A DNA stretch of 64,000 nt from Macrothele yani (Eukaryota; Arthropoda; Arachnida; Araneae; Macrothelidae), in contig CM077034.1 in NCBI GenBank assembly GCA_039090855.1, forward strand, positions 10,494,984 through 10,558,983. Reading direction: 5' to 3'. The translations under genes were made by a program, and so were the position numbers. The first letter of the stretch is position 1. Each line of letters begins with the position of its first letter. Positions 20,401 through 32,910 of this stretch are shown one piece after another. The notes beneath the pieces were generated by a model, which was not told the origin of the DNA, searched no databases, and saw only the letters and a list, made by a program, of their open reading frames with translations.

Positions 20401-23400
20401 TGCTACCACGTGCTCCCTACTCTCCCGAACTCGCCCTCACAGTCACTAAGAAACTTTCTACATCATTTGAAGAATAAGGGCGGAGGAAAGCTGACCAAAG
20501 GGGTGTTGTTTCATCAGTATGACACACCAAGCCAAAAATCCATGAATGCGGGTTTGAACTGCTACCACGTGCTCCCTACTCTCCCGAACTCGCCCTCACA
20601 GTCACTAAGAAACTTTCTACATCATTTGAAGGATAGGTGCCGAGAAAAGCTGACCAAAGGGGTGTTATTTCTTCAGTATGACACTCCAAGCCAAAAATCA
20701 ACAGTTGCCATGGCTGCCACCCATGAATGCGGGTTTGAACTGCTACCACGTGCTCTCTACTCACCTGAACTCGCCCTATCAGACACTAAGAAACGTTCTA
20801 CATCATTTTAAGGATAAGTGCTGAGAAAAGCAAACCAAAGGGGGTTATTTCTTCAGTATGACACTCCAAGCCAAAAATCAACAGTTGCCATGGCTGCCAC
20901 CCATGAATGCGGGTTTGAACTGCTACCACGTGCTCTCTACTCACCTGAACTCGCCCTATCAGACACTAAGAAACGTTCTACATCATTTTAAGGATAAGTG
21001 CTGAGAAAAGCTAACCAAAGGGGGTTATTTCTTCAGTATGACACTCCAAGCCAAAAATCAACAGTTGCCATGGCTGCCACCCATGAATGCGGGTTTGAAC
21101 TGCTACCACCTGCTCTCTACTCACTCGAACTCGCCCTCACAGACACTAAGAAACGTTGTACATCATTTTAAGGATAAGTGCTGAGAAAAGCTAACCAAAG
21201 GGGGGTTATTTCTTCAGTATGACACTCCAAGCCAAAAATCAACAGTTGCCATGGCTGCCACCCATGAATGCGGGTTTGAACTGCTACCACGTGCTCTCTA
21301 CTCACCTGAACTCGCCCTATCAGACACTAAGAAACGTTCTACATCATTTTAAGGATAAGTGCTGAGAAAAGCTAACCAAAGGGGGGTTATTTCTTCAGTA
21401 TGACACTCCAAGCCAAAAATCAACAGTTGCCATGGCTGCCACCCATGAATGCGGGTTTGAACTGCTACCACGTGCTCTCTACTCACCCGAACTCGCCCTA
21501 ACAGTCACTAAGAAACGTTCTACATCATTTGAAGAATAAGGGCGGAGGAAAGCTGACCAAAGGGGTGTTGTTTCATCAGTATGACACACCAAGCCAAAAA
21601 TCCATGAATGCGGGTTTGAACTGCTACCACGTGCTCCCTACGCACCCGAACTCGCCCTCACAGACACTAAGAAACGTTCTACATCATTTGAAGGATAAGT
21701 GCTGAGGAAAGCTGACCAAAGGGGTGTTATTTCTTCAGTAAGACACTCCAAGCCAAAAATCAACAGTTGCCATGGCTGCCACCCATGAATACGGGTTTGA
21801 ACTGCTACCACGTGCTCTCTACTCACCTGAACTCGCCCTATCAGACACTAAGAAACGTTCTACATCATTTGAAGAATAAGGGCGGAGGAAAGCTGACCAA
21901 AGGGGTGTTGTTTCATCAGTATGACACACCAAGCCAAAAATCCATGAATGCGGGTTTGAACTGCTACCACGTGCTCCCTACTCTCCCGAACTCGCCCTCA
22001 CAGTCACTAAGAAACTTTCTACATCATTTGAAGGATAGGTGCCGAGAAAAGCTGACCAAAGGGGTGTTATTTCTTCAGTATGACACTCCAAGCCAAAAAT
22101 CAACAGTTGCCATGGCTGCCACCCATGAATGCGGGTTTGAACTGCTACCACGTGCTCTCTACTCACCTGAACTCGCCCTATCAGACACTAAGAAACGTTC
22201 TACATCATTTTAAGGATAAGTGCTGAGAAAAGCTAACCAAAGGGGGTTATTTCTTCAGTATGACACTCCAAGCCAAAAATCAACAGTTGCCATGGCTGCC
22301 ACCCATGAATGCGGGTTTGAACTGCTACCACGTGCTCTCTACTCACCTGAACTCGCCCTATCAGACACTAAGAAACGTTCTACATCATTTTAAGGATAAG
22401 TGCTGAGAAAAGCTAACCAAAGGGGGGTTATTTCTTCAGTATGACACTCCAAGCCAAAAATCAACAGTTGCCATGGCTGCCACCCATGAATGCGGGTTTG
22501 AACTGCTACCACCTGCTCTCTACTCACTCGAACTCGCCCTCACAGACACTAAGAAACGTTCTACATCATTTTAAGGATAAGTGCTGAGAAAAGCTAACCA
22601 AAGGGGGTTATTTCTTCAGTATGACACTCCAAGCCAAAAATCAACAGTTGCCATGGCTGCCACCCATGAATGCGGGTTTGAACTGCTACCACGTGCTCTC
22701 TACTCACCTGAACTCGCCCTATCAGACACTAAGAAACGTTCTACATCATTTTAAGGATAAGTGCTGAGAAAAGCTAACCAAAGGGGGGTTATTTCTTCAG
22801 TATGACACTCCAAGCCAAAAATCAACAGTTGCCATGGCTGCCACCCATGAATGCGGGTTTGAACTGCTACCACGTGCTCTCTACTCACCCGAACTCGCCC
22901 TCACAGTCACTAAGAAACGTTCTACATCATTTGAAGAATAAGGGCGGAGGAAAGCTGACCAAAGGGGTGTTGTTTCATCAGTATGACACACCAAGCCAAA
23001 AATCCATGAATGCGGGTTTGAACTGCTACCACGTGCTCCCTACGCACCCGAACTCGCCCTCACAGACACTAAGAAACGTTCTACATCATTTGAAGGATAA
23101 GTGCTGAGGAAAGCTGACCAAAGGGGTGTTATTTCTTCAGTAAGACACTCCAAGCCAAAAATCAACAGTTGCCATGGCTGCCACCCATGAATACGGGTTT
23201 GAACTGCTACCACGTGCTCTCTACTCACCCGAACTCGCCCTAACAGTCACTAAGAAACGTTCTACATCATTTCAAGGATAAGTGCTGAGGAAAGCTGACC
23301 AAAGGGGTGTTATTTCTTTAGTATGACACTCCAAGCCAAAAATCAACAGTTGACATGGCTGCCACCCATGAATGCGGGTTTGAACTGCTACCACGTGCTC

Positions 23401-26400
23401 TCTACTCACCCGAACTCTCCCTCACAGTTAATAAGAAATGTTCTACATCATTTGAATGATAGGTGCCGAGAAAAGCTGACCAAAGGGGTGTTATTTCTTC
23501 AGTATGACACTCCAAGCCAAAAATCAACAGTTGCCATGTCTTCCACCCATGAATGCGTGTTTGAACTGCTACCACGTGCTCTCTACTCACTCGAACTCGC
23601 CCTCACAGACACTAAGAAACGTTCTACATCATTTGAAGGATAAGTGCTGAGGAAAGCTGACCAATGGGGTGTTATGTCTTCAGTATGACACCCCAAGCCA
23701 AAAATCAACAGTTGCCATGGCTGCCACCCATGAATGCGTGTTTGAACTGCTACCACGTGCTCTCTACTCACCTGAACTCGCCCTATCAGACACTAAGAAA
23801 CGTCCTACATTATTTGAAGGATAAGTGCTGAGGAAAGCTGACCAATGGGGTGTTATTTCTTCAGTATGACACCCCAAGCCAAAAATCAACAGTTGCCATG
23901 GCTGCGACCCATGAATGAGTGTTTGAACTGCTACCACATGCTCTCTACTCACCTGAACTCGCCCTCACAGACACTAAGAAACGTTCTACATCATTTGAAG
24001 GACAAGTGCTGAGGAAAGCTGACCAATGGGGTGTCATTTCTTCAGTATGACACCCCAAGCCAAAAATCAACAGTTGCCATGGCTGCCACCCATGAATGCG
24101 GGTTTGAACTGCTACCACGTGCTCCCTACGCACCCGAACTCGCCCTCACAGACACTAAGAAACGTTCTACATCATTTGAAGGATAAGTGCTGAGGAAAGC
24201 TGACCAAAGGGGTGTTATTTCTTCAGTATGACACTCCAAGCCAAAAATCAACAGTTGACATGGCTGCCACCCATGAATGCGGGTTTGAACTGCTACCACG
24301 TGCTCTCTACTCACCTGAACTCGCCCTCACAGTCACTAAGAAACGTTCTACATCATTTGAAGGATAAGTGCTGAAGAAAGCTGACCAAAGGGGTGTTATT
24401 TCTTCAGTATGGCACTTTAAGCCAAAAATCATTAGTTGCTATGGCTGCCACCCATGAATGCTGGTTTGAACTGATACCACGTGCTCTCTACTCACCCGAA
24501 CTCGCCCTCACAGTCACTAAGAAACTTTCTACATCATTTGAAGGATAGGTGCCGAGAAAAGCTGACCAAAGGGGTGTTATTTCTTCAGTATGACACTCCA
24601 AACCAAAAATCAACAGTTGACATGGCTGCCACCCATGAATGCGGGTTTGAACTGCTACCACGTGCTCTCTACTCACCCGAACTCGCCCTCACAGTCACTA
24701 AGAAACGTTCTACATCATTTGAAGGATAAGTGCTGAGGAAAGCTGACCAAAGGGGTGTTATTTCTTCAGTATGACACTCCAAACCAAAAATCAACAGTTG
24801 ACATGGCTGCCACCCATGAATGCGGGTTTGAACTGCTACCACGTGCTCTCTACTCACCCGAACTCGCCCTCACAGTCACTAAGAAACTTTCTACATCATT
24901 TGAAGGATAGGTGCCGAGAAAAGCTGACCAAAGGGGTGTTATTTCTTCAGTATGACACTCCAAACCAAAAATCAACAGTTGACATGGCTGCCACCCATGA
25001 ATGCGGGTTTGAACTGATACCACGTGCTCTCTACTAACCCGAACTCGCCCTCACAGTCACTAAGAAACGTTCTACATCATTTGAAGGATAAGTGCTGAGG
25101 AAAGCTGACCAAAGGGGTGTTATTTCTTCAGTATGGCACTTTAAGCCAAAAATCATTAGTTGCTATGGCTGCCACCCATGAATGCCGGTTTGAACTGATA
25201 CCACGTGCTCTCTACTCTCCCGAACTCGCCCTCACAGTCACTAAGAAACTTTCTACATCATTTGAAGGATAGGTGCCGAGAAAAGCTGACCAAAGGGGTG
25301 TTATTTCTTCAGTATGACACTCCAAGCCAAAAATCAACAGTTGCCATGGCTGCCACCCATGAATGCGGGTTTGAACTGCTACCACGTGCTCTCTACTCAC
25401 CTGAACTCGCCCTATCAGACACTAAGAAACGTTCTACATCATTTTAAGGATAAGTGCTGAGAAAAGCTAACCAAAGGGGGGTTATTTCTTCAGTATGACA
25501 CTCCAAGCCAAAAATCAACAGTTGCCATGGCTGCCACCCATGAATGCGGGTTTGAACTGCTACCACGTGCTCTCTACTCACCTGAACTCGCCCTATCAGA
25601 CACTAAGAAACGTTCTACATCATTTTAAGGATAAGTGCTGAGAAAAGCTAACCAAAGGGGGTTATTTCTTCAGTATGACACTCCAAGCCAAAAATCAACA
25701 GTTGCCATGGCTGCCACCCATGAATGCGGGTTTGAACTGCTACCACGTGCTCTCTACTCACCTGAACTCGCCCTATCAGACACTAAGAAACGTTCTACAT
25801 CATTTTAAGGATAAGTGCTGAGAAAAGCTAACCAAAGGGGGGTTATTTCTTCAGTATGACACTCCAAGCCAAAAATCAACAGTTGCCATGGCTGCCACCC
25901 ATGAATGCGGGTTTGAACTGCTACCACGTGCTCTCTACTCACCTGAACTCGCCCTATCAGACACTAAGAAACGTTCTACATCATTTTAAGGATAAGTGCT
26001 GAGAAAAGCTAACCAAAGGGGGTTATTTCTTCAGTATGACACTCCAAGCCAAAAATCAACAGTTGCCATGGCTGCCACCCATGAATGCGGGTTTGAACTG
26101 CTACCACGTGCTCTCTACTCACCCGAACTCGCCCTAACAGTCACTAAGAAACGTTCTACATCATTTGAAGAATAAGGGCGGAGGAAAGCTGACCAAAGGG
26201 GTGTTGTTTCATCAGTATGACACACCAAGCCAAAAATCCATGAATGCGGGTTTGAACTGCTACCACGTGCTCCCTACGCACCCGAACTCGCCCTCACAGA
26301 CACTAAGAAACGTTCTACATCATTTGAAGGATAAGTGCTGAGGAAAGCTGACCAAAGGGGTGTTATTTCTTCAGTAAGACACTCCAAGCCAAAAATCAAC

Positions 26401-27470
26401 AGTTGCCATGGCTGCCACCCATGAATACGGGTTTGAACTGCTACCACGTGCTCTCTACTCACCCGAACTCGCCCTAACAGTCACTAAGAAACGTTCTACA
26501 TCATTTGAAGGATAAGTGCTGAGGAAAGCTGACCAAAGGGGTGTTATTTCTTCAGTATGACACTCCAAGCCAAAAATCAACAGTTGACATGGCTGCCACC
26601 CATGAATGCGGGTTTGAACTGCTACCACGTGCTCTCTACTCACCCGAACTCGCCCTCACAGTTAATAAGAAACGTTCTACATCATTTGAAGGATAAGTGC
26701 TGAGAAAAGCTGACCAAAGGGGTGTTATTTCTTCAGTATGACACTCCAAGCCAAAAATCAACAGTTGCCATGTCTTCCACCCATGAATGCGTGTTTGAAC
26801 TGCTACCACGTGCTCTCTACTCACTCGAACTCGCCCTCACAGAGACTAAGAAAAGTTCTACATCATTTGAAGGATAAGTCCTGAGGAAAGCTGACCAAAG
26901 GGGTGTTATTTCTTCAGTATGACACTCCAAGCCAAAAATCAACAGTTGCCATGGCTGCGACCCATGAATGAGTGTTTGAACTGCTACCACATGCTCTCTA
27001 CTCACCTGAACTCGCCCTCACAGTCACTAAGAAACGTTCTACATCCTTTAAAGGATAAGTGCTGAGGAAAGCTGACCAAAGGGGTGTTATTTCTTCAGTA
27101 AGACACTCCAAGCCAAAAATCAACAGTTGCCATGGCTGCCACCCATGAATACGGGTTTGAACTGCTACCACGTGCTCTCTACTCACCCGAACTCGCCCTC
27201 ACAGTTAATAAGAAATGTTCTACATCATTTGAATGATAGGTGCCGAAAAAAGCTGACCAAAGGGGTGTTATTTCTTCAGTATGACACTCCAAGTCAAAAA
27301 TCCATGAATGCGGGTTTGAACTGTTACCACGTGCTCTCTACTCACTCGAACTCGCCCTCACAGACACTAAGAAACGTTATACATCATTTGAAGGATAAGT
27401 GCCGAGAAAAGCTGACCAAAGGGGTGTTGTTTCATCAGTATGACACTTCAAGCCAAAAATCAACATTTGT
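17487..27470. repeat. S3 satellite: ~55 copies of a 181-bp unit made from mariner transposase
   Basis: Units repeat every 181 bp, with shorter variants lacking the CAACAGTTGCCATGGCTGCC segment. One plus-strand frame reads YDTPSQKSTVAMAATHECGF, then ELLPRALYSPELALSDTKK. This corresponds to mariner transposase between its second and third catalytic Asp (QDNAPVHKS ... YSPDLAPSD in the family). Larger blocks are repeated too: 18289-20265 recurs ~6198 bp away at 24488-26462, and smaller blocks recur at ~1.4-1.6 kb. The array begins directly after the TcH tail and ends in mariner C-terminal sequence. Each unit has stops, so no protein is made. Confidence 0.93.
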
Positions 27471-27709
27471 CATGGCTGCCACCCATGATGTGGGTTAAAA
27501 CTGCTACCACACCCTTTTTACTCACCTTACCTTACTCCCTGGGACTACCATTAGCTTCTGTATCTCAAAAAGAACTTCCATTTTCGAGCGGGCTCAGGTA
27601 TTATTGTCGCTGTGGAAACCTATCTATGCAGCCTTTACAAATCATTTTGTTTTGTGGAGAACCTGAAAAAGTGCCCGTGAACATTCAAGGAAACTTTGTA
27701 GAAAAATAG
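27471..27709 (+). pseudogene. Mariner-like transposase, C-terminal end
   Basis: Immediately after the last 181-bp unit the frames read LLPHPFYSPYLTPWDYH, LKKNFHFRAGSGIIVAVETY and finally NIQGNFVEK-stop (TAG at 27707-27709). This is the usual mariner C-terminus: third catalytic Asp in a P-x-D-Y/F-H context, a V-E-x-Y/F-L segment, and a C-terminal GDYVEK-like tail. Frame changes occur between segments. The N-terminal two-thirds of the mariner gene is not present to the left of the array. Confidence 0.82.
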
Positions 27710-27932
27710 GTATACCCTATTTTTCCACGACCATTTCTTCATGAATGTAAAGATAACAACTGAGGTATTTATAGCAGTGAGACAAATACTATATTCGTCA
27801 TGTATTCATCCTTCTGCCTTAAACATGCGCGGACGTTATAAATAGCGCATATTAAACCACACACTGTTAAAAATTGGTATTTAGAAATAAGCAAAATGTA
27901 CTCTTTTTTCTGTACATTCTGGGCTTATAATA
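27710..27932. repeat. Inverted partial copy of repeat X terminal region
   Basis: The ~50-bp stretch at 27776-27826, containing GACAAATACTATATTCGTCA and TTCATCCTTCTGCCTTAAAC, is the reverse complement of 31620-31668 with few differences. A further shared motif (ACTGTTAAAA) follows. The two arms point towards each other around TcD-2, X2 and TcB-2. The rest of this stretch is AT-rich, with no gene. Confidence 0.7.
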
Positions 27933-29107
27933 CACTATCTACCAACAAGTAATTGGACACCTGTGATAGCAAAGGAAAACGAAGTTTATTCACCTTCAAT
28001 AGTTGGTGGAACCTCCACGAGCGGCGATTACAGCTGCGCATACTCTCAACCAGGCGTTGTACGACGGCTAGCGGTATTTTCTTCCACTCGGCTTGGAGAA
28101 GACAGGTCAGTTCCTTCACCGATTTCGGACGGTGGGGGCACCCCTTAAGTCGAAGCTCCAACTCGTCCCAGAGGTGCTCGATAGGGTTAAGGTCCGGGCT
28201 CAGTCCATTCGATTAACCCCAATGTTACCACACCAAGCCATGGTGGACCTCGCAACATGACAGGTGGCATTGTCATCCTGAAAGTAACATTAGTCCACCC
28301 CGTAAAACTGTCACAACGTAGGAAGCGCATGGTTATCCAAAATGGTGCAGTAGGTCTCGGCGTTGAGTCTACCAGGAATTGCGACCAAGGGTCCCGTGCC
28401 ATACCAGGAGAAACACCCCTATCCGCCGAACTTCACAGTTGGCACAATACATTCCGGCAGGAGGCGTTCTCCAGGCAGACCCCAACCCCAGACCCTGCCA
28501 TTCGAACGGTAGAGGGTGAACCTTGATTCGTCGCTCCAGAGAACCTGTTTCCACTGTTCAACGGTCCAGTGTCGACGTTCTTTGCACCACGTTAGCCGAG
28601 CAGCGCTATTGGACTTGGTGATCAAAGGCTTGTGGGCGGCAGCACGTCCATGATAACCGAGCAGATGGGCTTCCTTACGGATGGTATTCATCGAAAGAAC
28701 ACTCCCGGATGCCTGTTGAAACTCCTCGCGGATGTGGCCCATCGATTCGGTGCGGTTCTTCCGAATTTCTCTGGCCAGCACCCGTCGGTCTCTAACTCCC
28801 AGTTTTGTGGGTCTGCAGGGTCGGGTCACATTCCGACAGTCACCTCTCATCTTCCACTTGCCAATCACGTAGGCCACTGTCGATTTTGGGTACTTCAACT
28901 CGCTGGATATGTCATCGGCTATATCTGTGATACCCGAAGATTACACCTTTCTCGAAATCAGAGAGCTCCGAACTGCGTGGCATCTTGCATGCGACTGGTT
29001 GCGTTGTTGTTTCCCACACGGTATTTAACGGGGGCGGCCGTGACGTGTGTCAGGACCGCAGATATTGTCGAATGCAGGGGCGTCCAATTACTTGTTGGTA
29101 GATAGTG
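27933..29107 (-). mobile_element. TcD-2, Tc1-like transposon
   Basis: TA then CACTATCTACCAACAAG at 27933, and CTTGTTGGTAGATAGTG then TA at 29107-29109, form inverted repeats identical in type to TcD-1. Length is 1175 bp with one copy of the segment duplicated in TcD-1. The transposase reads on the minus strand. Confidence 0.94.
27996..28983 (-). pseudogene. Tc1-like transposase, TcD family, frameshifted
   Basis: It starts at ATG 28983 (MPRSSELSDFEKG) and meets a TGA after ~23 codons, at the frameshift shared with TcD-1 and TcD-3. It continues in a second frame with KYPKSTVAYVIGKW and [16 protein letters not shown], loses frame near 28430 where bases of the [12 protein letters not shown] region are missing, and ends in the GGSTNY tail (TGA at 27996-27998). 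The SPDLNPIEHLWD region is spread over different frames. It is inactive. Confidence 0.9.
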
Positions 29108-29514
29108 TAACTCCGAGTACTTGTGTTTAATTTTTTAAAAAGACACGTACTTATTTTTGAGTACATACAAGAATCAGTTGTGAGTATATCTGGTATTTCA
29201 AATATATGTACTCAAAAAATCCATATGTTTCAAATACGTATATGTGCTCTGACGTCATTCAGTTTCTCTCCCTTCCGGGCAGGGCACAGAAAACTGAAAT
29301 ACGTTAGAGCGAATATAGCGCTTCTGACACGATAGTTTGTAAGTGATAGAGAGCACACTAGATGGCACCTCCGTACAAGCGTACGATTTTGCACAAAGAA
29401 GACAGAGAGAAATTAGGGGGGGGGGGGGGGGGCTCAGGAACTTTAACCGGGTGCTTCTACCCGGGGCTCTCACTTAACGTGCTCATCCGATATTCAGCGA
29501 TTGTTAGAAATTCA

Positions 29515-29587
29515 CACTACCAGGCTAGGTTTGAACCTGGGGTACCTCCATCAGTAGTCTCAATCTCTAACCACTAAGCTATCCGCC
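29515..29587 (-). other. tRNA-derived block (SINE-like promoter) in X2
   Basis: The minus strand carries GGATAGCTTAGTGG (A box) and CCAGGTTCAAACCTAGCC (B box, close to GGTTCRANNCC). It is the better preserved of two copies and supports a tRNA-derived retroposon origin for this part of repeat X. Confidence 0.62.
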
Positions 29588-29972
29588 GTTCGATTTCAAA
29601 TTTGGAATACGTGTACTCCATGCATACTCATTTATTCATAGAATCAACTGGAAGTATATTATTCGATCGCACAACTGGGTCACATGCTGGGGAAATGGGC
29701 CGCCCAATTTTATGACAAATATAGTGATGAAGCGAAAATATATTATTTATGAGATTGACACAAATATAGTCAATGTAAAAACGTACATAAAGATACTTTA
29801 TGTATAATTAAATTACTTGTGATCAGTGACTTTGTTGTACTAATTATTTATGTGTCACTTTACACATTTATTAAACAATTTCCCTTGAAATCTATAATAT
29901 CTAAAATGAAGTAATACGAGATCATATGTATTTATTGACGCATTTAGTTGTAAGTACGTATGGTTACTTCTA

Positions 29973-31511
29973 CACTGCTGGACAATTGCTAAGGATGGAT
30001 CATAAACGGCTATATAGCGCATAAAAAGTAAGTGTGGTTGGATGCCAAGAGAAATAAAATAATGTCAGAATGCCAGGACATTACAAGAAAGACAATTTAT
30101 TGTGCTCTGAAATCCAGAAGGCTTTGGAACGTGTTCAAGGGACAAACAGGCCATTTTGTGCAGAATACGTAAACGTGAAAAAATGCAATTACCGTCCGCA
30201 GGCGTTCCGGCGTAAGATTTCAATACGGGATATGGCCACCATGGAGGGCGATGCAAGATTCCACACGTCGTGTCATGCTTTGCACAACATTATCAAGCAG
30301 CTGTTGGGGTAATTTATCCCATTCCTCTGTCAGTGCACGGATGAGGGTGTCCTTGTTTATTGGAGGGCATTGGCGACCAGCAAGACTCCTCCCCAAAGCA
30401 TCCCACACATTTTCAATGCGATTCAGATCTGGAGAACGTGCTGGCCATACGAGGCGTTCAATATCCTCGCTCTCAAGACACTCCTGGACAGCGACTGTTC
30501 GATGACATGTTGCGTTGTCGTCCATGAAAATGAATCTATCACCGACAGCACCACGGAACATGCGAACATGAGGTAGCAGAACATCATTAATGTGTCGTTG
30601 GCCAGTCATAGTCCCAGTTGGAAGCACATAGAGGGACGTACGGCCATTGATCATGATGCCAGCCCATACCATGACACTACATGTCGGATATCGGTCCCTT
30701 TCCTGTATGTTTGCTGGACAATATGCAGTACCACTATGACGCCAGACCAGTTGTCGTCGACAATCAGACAATAGACTGTATCTACTCTCATCTGAGAAGA
30801 GGACAGCAGACCAGTCGTTATCAGTCCAATTGCGATGTTGATGGCACCATTGCAAACGGGCGGTACGGTGACGTCTGGACAATGGGATGCACACAACAGG
30901 ACGGCGGGCGTATAGTCCTCCTTCGTGCAAACGTCTGGCGACAGTTTTTCGGGAGATCCGCTTGCCAGTAGCAGCCATAAACTGATTTGCTACCTCACTA
31001 GCTGTGCTGCGCCGGTGTCGTTTTGTTGATAGCACTATGTACCGATCTTCTGCAGGTGTCGTACTGCGAACACGACCTCCCCCGTGACGTTTGCTACACT
31101 CTCCATTTGTTTGAAATGATTTGCAAAGCCTTGAAACAACACTGTGGCTGACGTCGAACTCCCTGGCAACATTTGTTATTTTTCGCCCTTCTTCAATCTT
31201 GCCAATAATACGGCCATGCGTAAAATCATCTAGGTGATGTCGGGAAGACATACTGAAAATTGCAAGTTTGTCAATTGATTCTTTCCCTTTCAACTTTGCG
31301 TTTGAACAACAACGGTCAATACGCGTCAAATCCTTTATATCTCTTATCAGCGCTATGACGTCACGAACAAGTTCGGCAATCCAAAATTTGCATACGCACA
31401 ACACGTCTTACTGTATCCCGCACTTATGCTAATTTCCACATTTTCCTGCCTTCCATTTTATGGTTGCTATCGTTGCTATTGTCATCCGTCCTTAGCCATT
31501 GTCCGGCAGTG
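29973..31511 (-). mobile_element. TcB-2, Tc1-like transposon with open transposase
   Basis: It starts after TA with CACTGCTGGACAATTGC and ends GCCATTGTCCGGCAGTG before TA. It is inserted in repeat X2; X1 and X3 show the same site uninterrupted (ACTTATATTTGAGC). It is 1539 bp, nearly the same length as TcB-1 and very similar throughout. Confidence 0.95.
30220..31251 (-). CDS. Tc1-like DD34E transposase, TcB family, full length
   Basis: A 343-residue open frame from MSSRHHLDDFTHG, colinear with the TcB-1 protein without gaps. Catalytic residues are D154 (FSDESRY), D245 (MDDNATCH) and E280, with 34 residues between the last two. Here the third motif reads DLNRIENVWD, with Arg replacing the Pro seen in TcB-1 and most Tc1 proteins. 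That change, and Cys for Trp in the first domain (SRLCKSF against SRLWKSF), may weaken it. With TcB-1, it is one of only two uninterrupted transposases in the window. Confidence 0.92.
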   Translation of the reverse strand: MSSRHHLDDFTHGRIIGKIEEGRKITNVAREFDVSHSVVSRLCKSFQTNGECSKRHGGGRVRSTTPAEDRYIVLSTKRHRRSTASEVANQFMAATGKRISRKTVARRLHEGGLYARRPVVCIPLSRRHRTARLQWCHQHRNWTDNDWSAVLFSDESRYSLLSDCRRQLVWRHSGTAYCPANIQERDRYPTCSVMVWAGIMINGRTSLYVLPTGTMTGQRHINDVLLPHVRMFRGAVGDRFIFMDDNATCHRTVAVQECLESEDIERLVWPARSPDLNRIENVWDALGRSLAGRQCPPINKDTLIRALTEEWDKLPQQLLDNVVQSMTRRVESCIALHGGHIPY

Positions 31512-31914
31512 TATTTGAGCATGTCATGTACTCGTTTACGATACGATTGTACTTAAAAATAAAAAAGTATGTTCAGTTTCTCATTTTTAAGTAGATTTAT
31601 TTTAACAGTACATCCGACCATGTTTAAGGCAGAGGGATGAATACATGACGAATTTATTTGTCTCATTACTACACTGGCAGAAAGTGAAAAAAGAACACCA
31701 AGAAGGAATTCGCGGACGATCATGAAATTTACATATGTTAATGGGGTCGAGTTTACGTAGGTCTGATGTTAATTTCGGGACCAACCGGTGAGCGCCAACG
31801 CCACAGCACGGCATAATATGCAAATTATCGTCGGTGGTATTTAAGGACTACGGCGAAGTGAATATAATCAGTCGTCGGCGTACGGACACGTTCGAAGACC
31901 CTGAAGAAGCTGCA

Positions 31915-32910
31915 ATGCCTGGACATGGAAGACGTGTACGATTTCAGCAGTTATCGGACTTTGAGCGAGGTCGTCTAGTCGGACTCCGCGAGGCCGGGTG
32001 GTCGTATCGTCGTATTGCAGAGCGAATTGGACGGGAAGTATCGGTGGTGGTACGATATTGGCGTAGATGGTCTGAAGAACATTACCACAGGAGAAGACGT
32101 GGAACCGGGAGTCACAAACGGACTGATGAGCGGACCGATCGACGCATAAGAAGAGCGGCGTTGTCAAGCAGAACATCCACTGCGACGCAAATCCGAGCTG
32201 CCGTTGCACCTGAGGTGACTGTGGGAACAATCCGCAACCGTCTACTGGATGCAGAACTACGAGCACGTGTGCCTCTGGCATGTGTACCTCTGACTTCAGC
32301 CCACCGTCAGGAAGGGCTGCAGTGGTGTCGCCAACGTCTGCACTAGACAACGCAATGGCGATCTGTCGTGTTCAGCGATGAAAGCAGATTCTGCTTGGGA
32401 GCCTCCGATGGCTGTATGCGCGTTCGCAGACGCACAGGGGAGCGTCTCCACCCTTCTTGCATCCGCCAGCGACACACAGGGCCTACACCTGGTCTCCTGG
32501 TGTGGGGAGCGATCAGCTATCACTCCCGTACACAACTAGTGTTTGTACCGGGTACGTTAAACAGCACCTCTTACATCAACAACATCATTCAGCCCGTTGT
32601 TGTGCCATTTGTAAGGTCGGTCCATAGTGGTGTTTTCCAGCAAGATAACGCACGCCCACTCACGGCACGTGCAACGCAACATGCTCGTGAGACAACTTCC
32701 ATGGCCATCGGATTTGTCCCCCATTGAGCACGTGTGGGATTTTATAGGCCAACGACTTATCCGGTCTCCACGACCATCCCCGATTTACGCGTCCAGGTTG
32801 AGGATGCTTGGAACTCAATACCCCAAACTTACATCCAACATCTGTACGACAGACTCCATGCCAGAATTGCACAGTGTGACGCAGTTCATGGCGGTTCAAC
32901 CTCGTACTAA
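31915..32910 (+). pseudogene. Tc1-like transposase, TcA family, broken
   Basis: It starts MPGHGRRVRFQQLSDFERG and is colinear with TcA-1. A TAG at 32344 replaces the Trp of LHWRTQW, and a short deletion near 32680 (ATGCTCGTGAGAC against ATGCACTTCAGGGTGTGAGAC) shifts the frame after the second catalytic motif QQDNARP. The remaining motifs are SDESRF and, in another frame, PIEHVWDFIGQRL. The natural C-terminus GGSTSY-stop lies in the first array unit at ~32910. Confidence 0.9.

Larger units (their letters stand above)
29240..31668. repeat. Dispersed repeat X, copy 2 (X2), interrupted by TcB-2
   Basis: It is colinear with X1 from GTGCTCTGACGTCATTCAG through the tRNA-like block and the AT-rich segment (TTCGATCGCACAACTGGGTC) to TGAAGTAATACGAGATCAT. 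X2 lacks the LINE at TGAAGTAAT and lacks the S1-bearing element before AAGTAGATTT at ~31590, so it records the empty sites for both. TcB-2 occupies 29973-31511. A run of 17 G at 29416-29432 replaces GGGAGGCTTAGG-like sequence in X1. Confidence 0.78.
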
